DNA of 64,000 nt, from contig NZ_CP045144.1 in the NCBI RefSeq assembly GCF_009223885.1, forward strand, positions 2,964,001 through 3,028,000. Reading direction: 5' to 3'. This DNA comes from Ancylobacter sp. TS-1. GTDB lineage: Bacteria > Pseudomonadota > Alphaproteobacteria > Rhizobiales > Xanthobacteraceae. Of this stretch, positions 63,749 through 64,000 are shown piece by piece. A model generated the notes under the pieces. It saw only the letters and a program-made list of their open reading frames with translations, did not search any database and was not told the origin of the DNA. Numbering within the stretch: the first letter of the stretch is position 1; every line of letters starts with the position of its first letter. Position numbers and translations under genes: made by a program.

Positions 63749-64000
63749 ATGGCCGACACAGACTGCCTTTACCGCCACGGCTTCCTGCGCGTGGGCGCCT
63801 GCGTGCCGCGCGGCCGTGTCGCCGATCCCGCCTTCGCGGTCGAGGCGCATCTGGAGCTGGCGCGCGAGGGCGACCGGCGCGGCGCCGCCGTGCTGCTGTT
63901 TCCCGAGCTTGGCCTGTCCTCCTACGCCATCGACGACCTGCTGCTGCAGGACGCGCTGCTCGACCGGGTGGAGACGGCGATCGGGCAGATCGTCGAGGCC
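63749..64000 (+). CDS. nadE: Glutamine-dependent NAD+ synthetase NadE (partial, N-terminal part)
   Basis: The first 84 codons of a gene running off the window. The start MADTDCLYRHGFLRVGACVP and the glutaminase-domain segment AVLLFPELGLSSYAIDDLLL, with the catalytic glutamate in FPELG, are characteristic of the nitrilase-type N-terminal domain of glutamine-dependent NadE, which feeds ammonia to the synthetase domain. AGGATGGG precedes the ATG. A stand-alone nitrilase cannot be excluded from the part seen, but the wording fits NadE best. Confidence 0.88.
   Translation, partial: MADTDCLYRHGFLRVGACVPRGRVADPAFAVEAHLELAREGDRRGAAVLLFPELGLSSYAIDDLLLQDALLDRVETAIGQIVEA

Overview
The window is high-GC, gene-dense bacterial chromosome. 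The gene set points to an alphaproteobacterium of the order Hyphomicrobiales (Rhizobiales): FzlA next to QueG, a RegB/RegA (ActS/ActR) redox pair, intracellular PhaZ, a porin of the alphaproteobacterial type, the phoR-pstSCAB-phoU-phoB order, and an alphaproteobacterial heat-shock promoter before dnaK. A Xanthobacteraceae-like genus is plausible but is my guess. I saw no tRNA, rRNA, CRISPR, insertion sequence, integrase or phage gene.

Layout. 1-2.7 kb: dnaK and the start of dnaJ on the minus strand. 2.8-7.9 kb: a TIM-barrel isomerase, a VOC protein, fzlA-queG-SDR, and a TetR regulator. 8.5-12.4 kb: the potassium transporter kup, a flippase-like membrane protein, and a small exported protein. 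12.4-20.4 kb: phosphate block, with ppk2 divergent from phoR-pstSCAB-phoU-phoB and a three-repeat Pho box before pstS. 20.4-28.7 kb: SDR/LysR pair, phaZ, regB-regA, and a P2-type cation ATPase.

28.7-41.5 kb: nitrogen-scavenging block. An M20 amidohydrolase, dihydropyrimidinase/hydantoinase, ureidoglycolate lyase and a hydantoin/allantoin-type racemase are interleaved with two GntR regulators. A shared operator, GGTC(A/T)GACC, precedes three of the transcription units. Next come an NMT1-type ABC transporter, a nitrilase-family hydrolase, a metal-dependent deaminase-like amidohydrolase, and a maleate isomerase-like protein. 41.6-51.2 kb (minus): a polyamine-type ABC transporter is operonic with a DeoR regulator, an aminopeptidase-like hydrolase, an APH-fold kinase and a class-III PLP protein resembling amino-alcohol-phosphate phospho-lyases. 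A FAH-family hydrolase follows.

52.3-63.6 kb (minus): a short-chain amide operon. It runs AmiC sensor, AmiR antiterminator, amide/urea-type ABC transporter (five genes), formamidase, a double-nitrilase protein and a porin. Just before amiC lies an intrinsic terminator preceded by two A1/G4 hexaloop hairpins, the layout expected for an ANTAR antitermination target. nadE begins at the right edge.

Common themes are uptake and hydrolysis of small nitrogen compounds. In all four transporter operons the solute-binding-protein gene is followed directly by a strong hairpin or palindromic repeat before the membrane/ATPase genes. The most interesting items are the predicted amide-sensing RNA leader, the tandem nitrilase whose second domain has lost its cysteine, the GGTCWGACC ureide regulon, and the kinase/phospho-lyase catabolic module.
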